Assembly (NCBI GenBank): GCA_944323695.1
Contig: CALUTI010000003.1
Span: 124,001-188,000 of the forward strand
Origin: Candidatus Gastranaerophilales bacterium
GTDB lineage: Bacteria > Cyanobacteriota > Vampirovibrionia > Gastranaerophilales > Gastranaerophilaceae
DNA: 64,000 bases
Reading direction: 5' to 3'
In this document: positions 44,336-52,083 of the stretch, one piece after another
Position numbering within the stretch: position 1 is the first letter of the stretch
How the letters are laid out: the number at the start of each line of letters is the position of its first letter
Program-made: the position numbers and the translations under genes
Notes under the pieces: generated by a model
What the model was told of the DNA's origin: nothing
The model's input: only the letters and a program-made list of their open reading frames with translations
Databases searched by the model: none

Positions 44336-45700
44336 ATGTATACAAGAATAAATTTATTGCAAAATAACAGACAACAATATAAAAATTCACCCCAACCGAG
44401 TTTCAAAGGTTCAACAGGAAATGGCACAATAAAAATTCTGGATGCTTTCATAAAGTCACAGGAGAATTTATCTTCAACAAGATTTATACAAGATACTGCG
44501 ACAAACTGGGTTCCCAAAGCTTTATTGTCAAGAAGTAAGGCTGATTTTTGGGAATTCACGTTTTTAGAATTTTTGGAATCCGGATTATTTTACTATGCAG
44601 CACCGTTTTTCGGAGAACATTTATATAAAAAGGGGTTATTTAAAGCAATTCAGCCTAAAAACTTAAAAGAAAATATCGTTAAAAATATTCCGGAGAGTTT
44701 AGAAACAATTAAAAAATCAAACTTTGATAAAAACTTCAAAAACAGACTTATTACAAGCAAAGCCGGAATGGTTGCTGCATGTCTTGCGATTCCGGTTTTA
44801 GAATATACACTGAGCTTTGCAAAAAATTTATTTACCTTAAAAGTCTTTAAAACAAGCGATTTTAACAACATAGCAAACCTGAACAAGGATAAAAAAGAAG
44901 ACATAAACCAGCAAAAACATGTAGAATCTCACGCGAAAAAAGAATTGCTAAAAGCAGGACTGTTATCTGCTGCCGGAATAGGTACAGGTATGGCACTTGC
45001 AATTGGGGGACATAAGTCAGACAAGCTGGTTAAGCTATCCGAGGGGATTCTTGAACCGGGAGAAAAACTTGCAAAATTATTCGAAAAAGCAGGTATTAAA
45101 TCTCCCAAATTTAAAAAATTCCTAAAAGATTACACAAAGCTTGATTTTGAAAATAATAACGGTAAACTGGCTTTAAGCAAAGGTCAGCTTGCAGTTATTG
45201 CCACCACAGGATTATTCGGATATTCAAACGCTGCAAAAGATCGCGGCAAATTAGATTTTTATGAAGTTTGGACAAGGGTGCCTCTGGTTGTTTTATATAC
45301 AATTTTCGGATCTGCAATTTTTGACGAAGGATTCAAAAAAATACTTGCGAAAAAAGGATATTTCCCTGAATTAATCAAAAAAGATAAAAACGGAATAATT
45401 AATGTACCATCAAGAAAAGAACTTCCGGAAATAGCTGAAAAATTGGCAAAGAAAAACAATTCCGCCGTTGATAAGGAGCTTGGATCACTTATAAAACAAA
45501 AGGCCGTGATAACAGGCGTGCCCTATGCTTTCAGTATCGTTGTAATGGGATTTACACTAAGCGCAATTACAAGGCTATGGACAAAAATCAGATACAATAA
45601 GCAAATAAAAGATTCTAAAAATGATACCAAACAACCGCCGATTGAAAATATTATGAAAATGAGTCCGGTATTTGAAGGTTTTAAAAACCATCTGAAATAA
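44336..45700 (+). CDS. hypothetical membrane-associated protein with N-terminal PSFKG motif
   Basis: 454 residues, no recognised family. The N-terminus carries SPQPSFKG. Several hydrophobic segments follow (near residues 80-100, 140-160, 205-222, 305-330 and 395-415), consistent with a multi-pass membrane protein; the loops are Lys-rich. The start at 44336 follows AAGGATG. Its 3' end overlaps the convergent SGNH gene by 20 nt. Confidence 0.65.
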   Translation: MYTRINLLQNNRQQYKNSPQPSFKGSTGNGTIKILDAFIKSQENLSSTRFIQDTATNWVPKALLSRSKADFWEFTFLEFLESGLFYYAAPFFGEHLYKKGLFKAIQPKNLKENIVKNIPESLETIKKSNFDKNFKNRLITSKAGMVAACLAIPVLEYTLSFAKNLFTLKVFKTSDFNNIANLNKDKKEDINQQKHVESHAKKELLKAGLLSAAGIGTGMALAIGGHKSDKLVKLSEGILEPGEKLAKLFEKAGIKSPKFKKFLKDYTKLDFENNNGKLALSKGQLAVIATTGLFGYSNAAKDRGKLDFYEVWTRVPLVVLYTIFGSAIFDEGFKKILAKKGYFPELIKKDKNGIINVPSRKELPEIAEKLAKKNNSAVDKELGSLIKQKAVITGVPYAFSIVVMGFTLSAITRLWTKIRYNKQIKDSKNDTKQPPIENIMKMSPVFEGFKNHLK

Positions 45701-46301
45701 ATTCCGCAAGCCTTTGGGCTAATACTTGGTGAGATTCTTTTGTATAGTGGATCCCATCAAACTCCGACGGATGCACAAACTTATTAAAATCAAAGTAAAA
45801 ACAATTGTTATCTTTTGCAATTTTTTCAAAGACATGGAAGATTTTTTGAATTTTTTCAATGGAATTTTCATCAAACATTGCGGCGAAACCGCTATGCAGC
45901 AAATCTTTTGTAATCTTTACCGGAGGAATTATAATAATTTTGGCTCCCTGATTGGATTTTTTAATAACATCAATAAGATTTTGCAAACCTTTTTCCGCAA
46001 TAAATTCATCAAGCGGATAAAAAATTTGCGCGTCGTTTGTCCCGAGACTCAGAATACAAATATCAAAATCTTTGTGATTTTCAAGAGATACCTGAAGATA
46101 TTCCCCGCCGCTTTGCTTCAGCCCTTCAGGATTTCTAAAAAAGCCCGTACGGTTATTCATGCCATCCTCAATAACTTCATAATTATCTGCAAAAATTTGT
46201 GACAGAATTCCGCTCCAACGGCTGTTTTTGTCAAATCTGCCGCCAGTTTCGGGGTTAAAACCAAATGTATTAGAATCGCCAAAACATAATATTTTTTTCA
46301 T
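45681..46301 (-). CDS. SGNH/GDSL-family hydrolase
   Basis: Serine esterase or lipase fold: block I ILCFGDSNTFGF, block III SLGTNDA, block V DGIHYTKESH. Start placed at ATG 46301 (MKKILCFGDS); the upstream in-frame ATG 46343 adds residues not expected for the family. 206 residues. Likely deacetylates or hydrolyses small esters; no signal peptide, so probably cytoplasmic. Substrate unknown. Confidence 0.82.
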   Translation of the reverse strand: MKKILCFGDSNTFGFNPETGGRFDKNSRWSGILSQIFADNYEVIEDGMNNRTGFFRNPEGLKQSGGEYLQVSLENHKDFDICILSLGTNDAQIFYPLDEFIAEKGLQNLIDVIKKSNQGAKIIIIPPVKITKDLLHSGFAAMFDENSIEKIQKIFHVFEKIAKDNNCFYFDFNKFVHPSEFDGIHYTKESHQVLAQRLAEFISDGF

Positions 46302-46346
46302 ACAAACTTTGATATTGAATAGGATATGTAAAACACTGACCAATAA

Positions 46347-46421
46347 TGGCGGCGGTAAGGGGAATTGAACCCCTGTTTGGAGAATGAGAATCTCCCGTCC
46401 TAACCACTAGACGATACCGCT
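46347..46421 (-). tRNA. tRNA-Glu (anticodon CTC)
   Basis: Cloverleaf on the minus strand: acceptor arm AGCGGTA / TACCGCC (first pair is an A-C mismatch), D arm with TAGTGGTTAGGA, anticodon stem GGAGA / TCTCC with loop TTCTCAT (CTC at 34-36), T arm AGGGG-TTCAATT-CCCCT, and an encoded CCA end. No adjacent tRNAs. Confidence 0.92.
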
Positions 46422-46509
46422 GTGTGTAATTTTATTGTACCACTAAAAAATTTTTAGCAAATTTTTTTAAAACATCAATAAAACGTATGATTTTATTTTT
46501 CAAGTCCTC

Positions 46510-46595
46510 TGCTAATATAAAACCATACTCCTTAGAGACTAAGATACACATATCCCTAATCAACAGCTATGCACCTCAGTACATAGCTTTTTTTT
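46510..46595 (+). ncRNA. candidate short transcript ending at a terminator before ffh
   Basis: An extended -10 (TGC-TAATAT, 46510-46518) would start a ~70-nt RNA with a small hairpin CTTAG-AGA-CTAAG. It ends at the strong terminator AGCTATG-CACCTCAGTA-CATAGCT plus eight T (46565-46595). It could be a small RNA or an attenuated leader. Confidence 0.4.
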
Positions 46596-46611
46596 GTGCT
46601 ATTATATAATT

Positions 46612-47988
46612 ATGTTTGAAAGTTTAAGCGACAGATTACAAAGTATAATTTCTAAAACCCGCGGTGCCGAACTTACACAGGATAATATGCAAGAGGCTTT
46701 ACGCGAAATAAGACGTGCGCTTTTGGAAGCGGATGTTAATTTACGTGTGGTAAAGGCATTTATTTCCGCTATAAAAGATAAAGCCGAAGGTGAAAAGGTT
46801 TTGGAAGGCGTAAACCCCTCACAGCAGCTCGTTAAAATAGTTCATGATGAATTAATTGAACTTTTAGGGAAAGAACAAAAACCGTTAGATTTAAGCGGTC
46901 ACCCGTCTTTAATTATGATGCTCGGCCTACAGGGTTCAGGTAAAACAACTTCATCTGCAAAGCTTGCCGTAAAGCTTAAAAAGGAAGGTAAGAATCCATT
47001 ACTTGTAGCATGTGACGTTTATCGTCCGGCAGCAATTTCTCAATTAAAAACACTGGGTAATGAAATCGGCGTTGAAGTTTTCACAATTGACGGCTCAAAA
47101 GATGTTAAAAATATAGTGCAAAGCGCAATTGATTATTCAAAAGAAAAAGGTTTTAACGTTTTAATCCTTGATACTGCAGGACGTTTGCAGATTGACACCG
47201 ATATGATGGCAGAACTTTTGATAATCGACAGAATGTTTGCACCGCAGGAAAAACTTCTTGTAATAGATGCCATGACAGGTCAAGAGGCTGTAAATGTTGC
47301 GGAAAACTTTGACGCACAAATCGGTTTGACAGGCTTGGTTTTGACAAAACTTGACGGCGACAGCCGCGGTGGTTCTGCACTGAGCGTTGTTTACTGTACA
47401 GGAAAGCCTATAAAACTTACCGGTACAGGTGAAAAACTTAATGCGCTGGAAGATTTTTATCCTGAACGAATGGCAACAAGAATTCTCGGCATGGGCGATA
47501 TTGTGTCATTGGTTGAACGTGCGCAGGAAGTTTTTGACGAAAAATCCGCAAAAGAGCTTGAAGCTAAAATGGCAAAAGCCGAATTCACCTTTGACGACTT
47601 TTTAAAAATGCAAAAGCAGATGAAAATGATGGGTTCAATGGATCAAATTCTCGGGATGATTCCGGGTATGAAAATGTCCAAAGATGACCGCGAAAAGATT
47701 TCCCACGAAGGTGAAAAACAATTCAAAAAAATTGAAGTATTTATCCAGAGCATGACGCCGGAAGAACGCGCGAACCCCGCTCTTTTAAACACAAGCCGCA
47801 AAAAACGTATCTCCAAGGGCTGCGGCATTGATATGCATAATATTAACCTTTACATCAAACAGTTTGAACAAATGCGTATGATGATGAAGGGCATGAATGA
47901 TATGAAAAAAATGATGGGCGGTTTTGGCGGAAAAATGGGCAAACACGCCATGACCAAAGCCATGTCAATGATGCGTAAATTCAGATAA
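46612..47988 (+). CDS. ffh: signal recognition particle GTPase Ffh
   Basis: Targets nascent membrane proteins. N domain, then GTPase motifs (GLQGSGKTTSSAKL, DVYRPAA, DTAGR, TKLDGDSRGG), then the Met-rich M domain ending MMKGMNDMKKMMGGFGGKMG. 458 residues. Start ATG 46612 (MFESLSDRLQ); TATTAT ends exactly 6 nt before it and there is no SD, so likely leaderless, directly after an upstream terminator. Confidence 0.96.
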   Translation: MFESLSDRLQSIISKTRGAELTQDNMQEALREIRRALLEADVNLRVVKAFISAIKDKAEGEKVLEGVNPSQQLVKIVHDELIELLGKEQKPLDLSGHPSLIMMLGLQGSGKTTSSAKLAVKLKKEGKNPLLVACDVYRPAAISQLKTLGNEIGVEVFTIDGSKDVKNIVQSAIDYSKEKGFNVLILDTAGRLQIDTDMMAELLIIDRMFAPQEKLLVIDAMTGQEAVNVAENFDAQIGLTGLVLTKLDGDSRGGSALSVVYCTGKPIKLTGTGEKLNALEDFYPERMATRILGMGDIVSLVERAQEVFDEKSAKELEAKMAKAEFTFDDFLKMQKQMKMMGSMDQILGMIPGMKMSKDDREKISHEGEKQFKKIEVFIQSMTPEERANPALLNTSRKKRISKGCGIDMHNINLYIKQFEQMRMMMKGMNDMKKMMGGFGGKMGKHAMTKAMSMMRKFR

Positions 47989-48013
47989 TTAATAAATATA
48001 GTAGAACTATTTT

Positions 48014-48046
48014 TTCGACGACGCTCCCGCCGCCGGCTCCGCTATT
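48014..48046. repeat. core of the inverted-repeat element without arms, copy E
   Basis: TTCGACGACGCTCCCGCCGCC and CGGCTCCGCTATT match the core of copies A-D but lack the complementary arms. Intergenic, between ffh and ispF. Confidence 0.6.
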
Positions 48047-48050
48047 AAAG

Positions 48051-48524
48051 TTATTTCCTTAACATAACAACAGCATGTGCTTCAATTGCAAGCTTTTGAC
48101 CTACAGCATCCAAATGCTCGTTTGTTTTAGCTTTGATAGATAATTCATCAGGCTCGATTTCCAAAATTTTGCATAAAACTTTCTTCATTTTCGGAATATA
48201 AGGCATCATTTTAGGCTCCTGAGCAATAATATTGCTGTCAATGTTCACAATCTGCCAGCCTTTTTCCGAAATTTTTTCGTAAACCTTTTCAAGCAAAATT
48301 GTGCTTTCAATATCTTTATACTTTTTATCAGTATCAGGGAAAAGTGTTCCGATATCAGAAAGCGCAAGTGCACCCAGCATTGCATCAATAATCGCATGGA
48401 TTAAAACATCCGCGTCAGAATGCCCCAAAAGCCCTTTTTCATGCGTAATTTTAACCCCGCCGATAATCAGATCGCGCCCTTCGGTTAATTTATGAATATC
48501 ATATCCCAAACCTATTCTATACAT
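48051..48524 (-). CDS. ispF: 2-C-methyl-D-erythritol 2,4-cyclodiphosphate synthase
   Basis: MEP pathway enzyme. Metal-site motif GYDIHKL at residues 8-14 and LGHSDADVLIHAIIDAMLGA, with the usual 157-residue length and a C-terminal EAHAVVMLRK. The start overlaps the end of the Cof-type gene, so NUDIX-Cof-ispF form one operon. Confidence 0.95.
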   Translation of the reverse strand: MYRIGLGYDIHKLTEGRDLIIGGVKITHEKGLLGHSDADVLIHAIIDAMLGALALSDIGTLFPDTDKKYKDIESTILLEKVYEKISEKGWQIVNIDSNIIAQEPKMMPYIPKMKKVLCKILEIEPDELSIKAKTNEHLDAVGQKLAIEAHAVVMLRK

Positions 48525-49323
48525 TTTTAACTCCGAGTTTCACAAATTTTTCAATTGCCTTTACAAATCCGTCGTTTTCAACAGTATCTGTTATGTAATC
48601 CGCATAGGATTTCAATTCCTCCGTCGCATTACCCATAGCAACCTTAATTCCGCCGGCTTTTAACAATTCTATATCGTTATCTTGATCGCCGATTGTCAAA
48701 ATCTCCTCCTGTTTAATTTTCCACATATCAGCCAAAAACTTGACCCCGGAAGATTTTTTAGCATCTTTTGAGCCGATTTCGCAGAAAAACGGAGTGGATT
48801 TTACTATGTACAAATCCGGAAATTCCCTGCTTAACTCCTCCACCCAGCCGGTAACTTTATCTGCATCTTTTAAGTCTATTGCAAGAAGTTTATTGACATT
48901 TTCAATATTCAAATCATCAAAAGAACAAACCGTATAATCTATAAACCTGCCGTCAGTGTATTCTTTGACTATTTCATTATCATGTTCAACATATAATTTA
49001 TCGTCCAGATATAAGTTTAAATGAACATTATTTTTTCTTGCCCATTTAATAATTTTTTTAGCATAGTCAGGTCTCAAATCTTTCTGATAAAGCGTTTTGC
49101 CGCTTTCATCTTTTATTAAACCGCCCTGATATGAAACAATAGGCGTATGAAGCCCGAGTTCACGCGCCACGGGAGTTGTTGAACTATGCATTCTGCCTGT
49201 TACAAGAACTAGCTTAATCCCGCTTTCATCAAGTTCTTTTATACATTTTTTAACCTCAGGACTGAATTCAAAACTCCATTTCAAAATTGTACCGTCAATA
49301 TCGGTTGCAACCATTTTAATCAT
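48517..49323 (-). CDS. Cof-type HAD-IIB family phosphatase
   Basis: HAD hydrolase with nucleophile motif DIDGTILKW at residue 7, motif II VLVTGR, and motif IV IGDQDNDIELLKAGG. C2B cap between them. 268 residues. Sugar phosphates or FMN are typical substrates of the family; none can be assigned here. Overlaps its neighbours by 4-8 nt. Confidence 0.88.
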   Translation of the reverse strand: MIKMVATDIDGTILKWSFEFSPEVKKCIKELDESGIKLVLVTGRMHSSTTPVARELGLHTPIVSYQGGLIKDESGKTLYQKDLRPDYAKKIIKWARKNNVHLNLYLDDKLYVEHDNEIVKEYTDGRFIDYTVCSFDDLNIENVNKLLAIDLKDADKVTGWVEELSREFPDLYIVKSTPFFCEIGSKDAKKSSGVKFLADMWKIKQEEILTIGDQDNDIELLKAGGIKVAMGNATEELKSYADYITDTVENDGFVKAIEKFVKLGVKNV

Positions 49324-49847
49324 AATTTAAAAGCCCTCATCAATCCGCAAATTGTTTTTGCGTCATTAATTTCACCGTTTTTAATTTTTTCAAAAATTTC
49401 ATCAAGTTTATACTCAAAACACTGAATAATTTCGCCCTCATCCGGATGTTCACCTACAAATTCCAAATCCTTCGCAAAATAAAGATACAATTTTTCATTG
49501 CAAAATCCCGGTGATGTATTGATAAATCCCAACTCTTTCCAAATTTTTGCTCTGTAGCCTGTTTCTTCTTCCAATTCTCTTTGTGCAGCAGGAAAAGGTT
49601 CTTCACCTTTTTCAAGTTTCCCCGCCGGAAGTTCTAACACAGTTTCCTTTATTGGGTATCTAAATTGTTTTACCATTAAAATTGTATCCGGACTTTTTTG
49701 CGCCGCAATCACAACTCCGCCTGAATGCTCAACAACCTCTCTGACAGATTTTCTTCCGGTTGAAATCTCAACATTATCACGGCGAACATCAATCACTTTG
49801 CCCTTGTAAACATATTCAAAATCCAGTGTCTTTTCTTCAAAATCCAT
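49320..49847 (-). CDS. NUDIX hydrolase (ADP-ribose pyrophosphatase-like)
   Basis: NUDIX box GKLEKGEEPFPAAQRELEEE plus TGY, with the ADP-ribose pyrophosphatase context VREVVEHSGGVVI and FRYPIKETVLELPAG. 175 residues. Extended -10 TGC-TAAAAT ends exactly 6 nt before the ATG, so probably leaderless. First gene of a three-gene operon. Confidence 0.9.
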   Translation of the reverse strand: MDFEEKTLDFEYVYKGKVIDVRRDNVEISTGRKSVREVVEHSGGVVIAAQKSPDTILMVKQFRYPIKETVLELPAGKLEKGEEPFPAAQRELEEETGYRAKIWKELGFINTSPGFCNEKLYLYFAKDLEFVGEHPDEGEIIQCFEYKLDEIFEKIKNGEINDAKTICGLMRAFKL

Positions 49848-49915
49848 ACCTTTATTTTAGCATAAAAAATCAATTATGTAATAAAAGATTTTATTCATAA
49901 TATTTCCTAAAAATA

Positions 49916-49944
49916 TTGACAACAAAACCTTGATAATCTATAAT
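49916..49944 (+). promoter_or_regulatory. perfect consensus sigma70 promoter of a peptide gene
   Basis: TTGACA (49916-49921), 17-bp spacer, TATAAT (49939-49944): a match at all 12 hexamer positions with ideal spacing. Confidence 0.85.
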
Positions 49945-50024
49945 TTACCTACAGGGTAGTACCCGTCACAACCCGACCCACACACGTATTTAACTAAGCA
50001 ATCAGTGGAAAGGGGGTGAGAAGA

Positions 50025-50099
50025 TTGAAAAAAGAACACATAAAAAATGCCATCAAGGCAATGATAGCATTTTTACAGTTAATTTATTTCATTCTTTAG
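50025..50099 (+). CDS. small hydrophobic peptide (24 aa), candidate type I toxin
   Basis: TTG 50025 lies 6 nt after AAAGGGGGTGA, nearly full complementarity to the 16S anti-SD; an in-frame GTG (50016) is an alternative. The peptide has a basic amphipathic start (KKEHIKNAIKAM) and a hydrophobic end (IAFLQLIYFIL), like membrane-active toxins. It follows a perfect promoter with a ~75-nt leader, and a perfect convergent promoter lies just downstream. This is the arrangement of type I toxin-antitoxin loci such as TxpA/RatA. The peptide itself matches no family I recognise. Confidence 0.5.
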   Translation: MKKEHIKNAIKAMIAFLQLIYFIL

Positions 50100-50137
50100 G
50101 GTACTAAGTGCAGTCACCAATGGGGACTGCCACCCTA
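50099..50137. terminator. hairpin region shared by two convergent transcripts
   Basis: The imperfect stem GGGT...GCAGTC-ACCAATGG-GGACTGC...ACCC spans the 3' end of the peptide gene. It lacks an immediate T run, so termination is not certain; it may instead be the pairing region between sense and antisense RNAs. Confidence 0.4.
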
Positions 50138-50144
50138 TATATTC

Positions 50145-50172
50145 ATTATAACTCCTTTTTTCACTTTGTCAA
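50145..50172 (-). promoter_or_regulatory. perfect consensus promoter antisense to the peptide gene
   Basis: On the minus strand TTGACA (50167-50172), 16-bp spacer, TATAAT (50145-50150). Transcription would start near 50138 and run antisense across the 3' end of the peptide mRNA. Confidence 0.75.
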
Positions 50173-50185
50173 GGCCGGTGCTTGA

Positions 50186-51346
50186 TTATAACGCACGAAT
50201 AATAGATTTAATATTCTCATCGGTAATTTTCAAAAGTGCTACGGTTTTTGCAGTGTCATCAAGGTTACCGAGAGATTTCAAAACTTCTGCGGTTTTTAGA
50301 ATAATAGTTTGATTATTACATTTTAAAAGTTCGCGTATTGCAATCAAATCCGTTGCAAAATCAAGCGCCGTAAACACAAACGGGCTGTCTTCTCTTAGCT
50401 CTGCATTAACCTTTGATAATAGTTCCTTTTTATCTATATTAAAAAGAAGTTTTTTAATATCATGGATTTCATTTTTTGTGTTTTTATCTTCATCGAAAAG
50501 GTATTCATCGTTTTCAGTCAAAGTCTCGAATTTTTCACGAGCGTTCAGCAGAACAACTGCAGCGCGGCTGTCCTCGTATTTTTTTTCAATATATTCCAAA
50601 ACTTCAAACAATTCAAAATCAAATACCTGCGCAAGCCCTAAAATTTCACCTAAACCGTTTATAATATAATTCACAACCAAAAGCCCGTTTTCAAAATTGT
50701 CGTCAATTATATCGAAAATACTTTCCAAATAAGGAATTTCGCCTGCAATATTCTCCGCCATAGAAGAATTTTTCATAGCCTCAATAATTTGAGGCAACGC
50801 GTCTTTGTTTCCGTATGCGGTTAAAAATTTTACGGCAGCGAGTTTTTCAAAATCGTCATCAGATTTTAATTTTTCAAGCGCCCCATTATATGAACTTTCT
50901 TCTTTCATAACAGAAAGAGTTGCCGCGCAATTGGTGTTGAGGTATTCATTATCGGTATAAGAATTTTTCTTCAGAAGTTCGATTGCAAGCGGATCTTGTA
51001 TATATGAAAAAAACTTTGCCGCATAAGTTTTTTCATCGTCGGTACCGTTTTCCAAAAGCCCAAGCATTCTGTCTGTCAAATCCTCATCCGCATACTTTGC
51101 AAGAGTAGATGCGACAAATTCTTCGTAAGACGGCGAATAATATTTCAAAAAAGACAAAACCGTCTGCCAATTGTGTTCATTTGTAGCATTTTCAAGTCTT
51201 TGTGCAACATTTTGTTTCACGAAATCAAACAAGAAACTGTCCTTTTCGACCAATTCAGCAAAAAGTTTTTCATCTGCATTATCCATCAAATGTCGAGCGG
51301 CATATTCATATTCTTTCGGATTTTTACCGGTTAATTTTTTAAGCAT
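50186..51346 (-). CDS. hypothetical HEAT-like repeat protein
   Basis: 386 residues from ATG 51346 (MLKKLTGKNP), chosen for the AAGGA 8 nt upstream. All-helical, with repeated units of the HEAT type (ERLENATNEHNWQTVLSFLKYY; LGLLENGTDDEKTYAAKFFSYI; FEKLAAVKFLTAYGNKDALPQI). No catalytic motif. Probably a protein-binding scaffold; the partner is unknown. Confidence 0.65.
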   Translation of the reverse strand: MLKKLTGKNPKEYEYAARHLMDNADEKLFAELVEKDSFLFDFVKQNVAQRLENATNEHNWQTVLSFLKYYSPSYEEFVASTLAKYADEDLTDRMLGLLENGTDDEKTYAAKFFSYIQDPLAIELLKKNSYTDNEYLNTNCAATLSVMKEESSYNGALEKLKSDDDFEKLAAVKFLTAYGNKDALPQIIEAMKNSSMAENIAGEIPYLESIFDIIDDNFENGLLVVNYIINGLGEILGLAQVFDFELFEVLEYIEKKYEDSRAAVVLLNAREKFETLTENDEYLFDEDKNTKNEIHDIKKLLFNIDKKELLSKVNAELREDSPFVFTALDFATDLIAIRELLKCNNQTIILKTAEVLKSLGNLDDTAKTVALLKITDENIKSIIRAL

Positions 51347-51415
51347 ATAAATCCTTATAAGACACAAAAGTCAGATGTTTTTAAACATCTTGCACCAATA
51401 TATTCATAAAAGAAA

Positions 51416-52003
51416 TTAATCTAAATAAAATACGGTAATAACTTTATGCCCTTCTTCTGCGTATTGCACTGCATTATGAAGTGTTTTACTTGTATGAGAC
51501 AAAAAGCATATTAATTGATTACAATCGTCAATAATTTCTCTGTTGCAAACACGTGACGCATCAGCCAAAGTCATCATTGCGCGGTCAGAGTGTTCAACGA
51601 TATTCGGAACTCCGATTAATTGATCCTGAACGTCAGACGGCTGCTGGCCGATAGTTTGCGGCAGAATAACTTTAAGTTTATCCGGATTAGCCTTCATAGC
51701 CCCGCGGATAGCAGCAGCGTTAGTACCTGAAGAGCCGCCGGAAGTTATAATTGTATTACCCTGCATAACAAGCGCTGTTGCAAGGGTTTCAATCATTTGC
51801 TGATGTGTAATCGGCAGGTTACGGCTTCCGATAATTGCAATCCTTTTTGCTGACTGTTTAATTGTAGCAAGCTCCATTGCAAGTTCATCAACGGTATTTG
51901 GCGAGTTCGATTTGACAACATCCATATCATCATCAATAGGAACAACTATTGAACTTTGTTTTTCTTTGTCATCATCTTTTGAACTCATAAAAATTTCTAC
52001 CAT
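51416..52003 (-). CDS. DprA-like Rossmann-fold protein
   Basis: About 195 residues. The central domain resembles the DprA/Smf and lysine-decarboxylase-like Rossmann fold: RIAIIGSRNLPITHQQMIETLA, NTIITSGGSSGTNAAAIRGAM, then a region like the DprA EPG segment (LICFLSHTSKTLHNAVQYAEEGHKVITVF). Shorter than true DprA and lacking its SAM and winged-helix domains. Start placed at ATG 52003 near AGGTAGGG; ATG 51985 is an alternative. May bind nucleotides or ssDNA. Confidence 0.7.
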   Translation of the reverse strand: MVEIFMSSKDDDKEKQSSIVVPIDDDMDVVKSNSPNTVDELAMELATIKQSAKRIAIIGSRNLPITHQQMIETLATALVMQGNTIITSGGSSGTNAAAIRGAMKANPDKLKVILPQTIGQQPSDVQDQLIGVPNIVEHSDRAMMTLADASRVCNREIIDDCNQLICFLSHTSKTLHNAVQYAEEGHKVITVFYLD

Positions 52004-52083
52004 TTTCCCTACCTTTTGCAATTAATATTTTTTTCGCTTATGATGTATTATAGCATGAAAAACAGATTTTGGGAATAGGTTTT

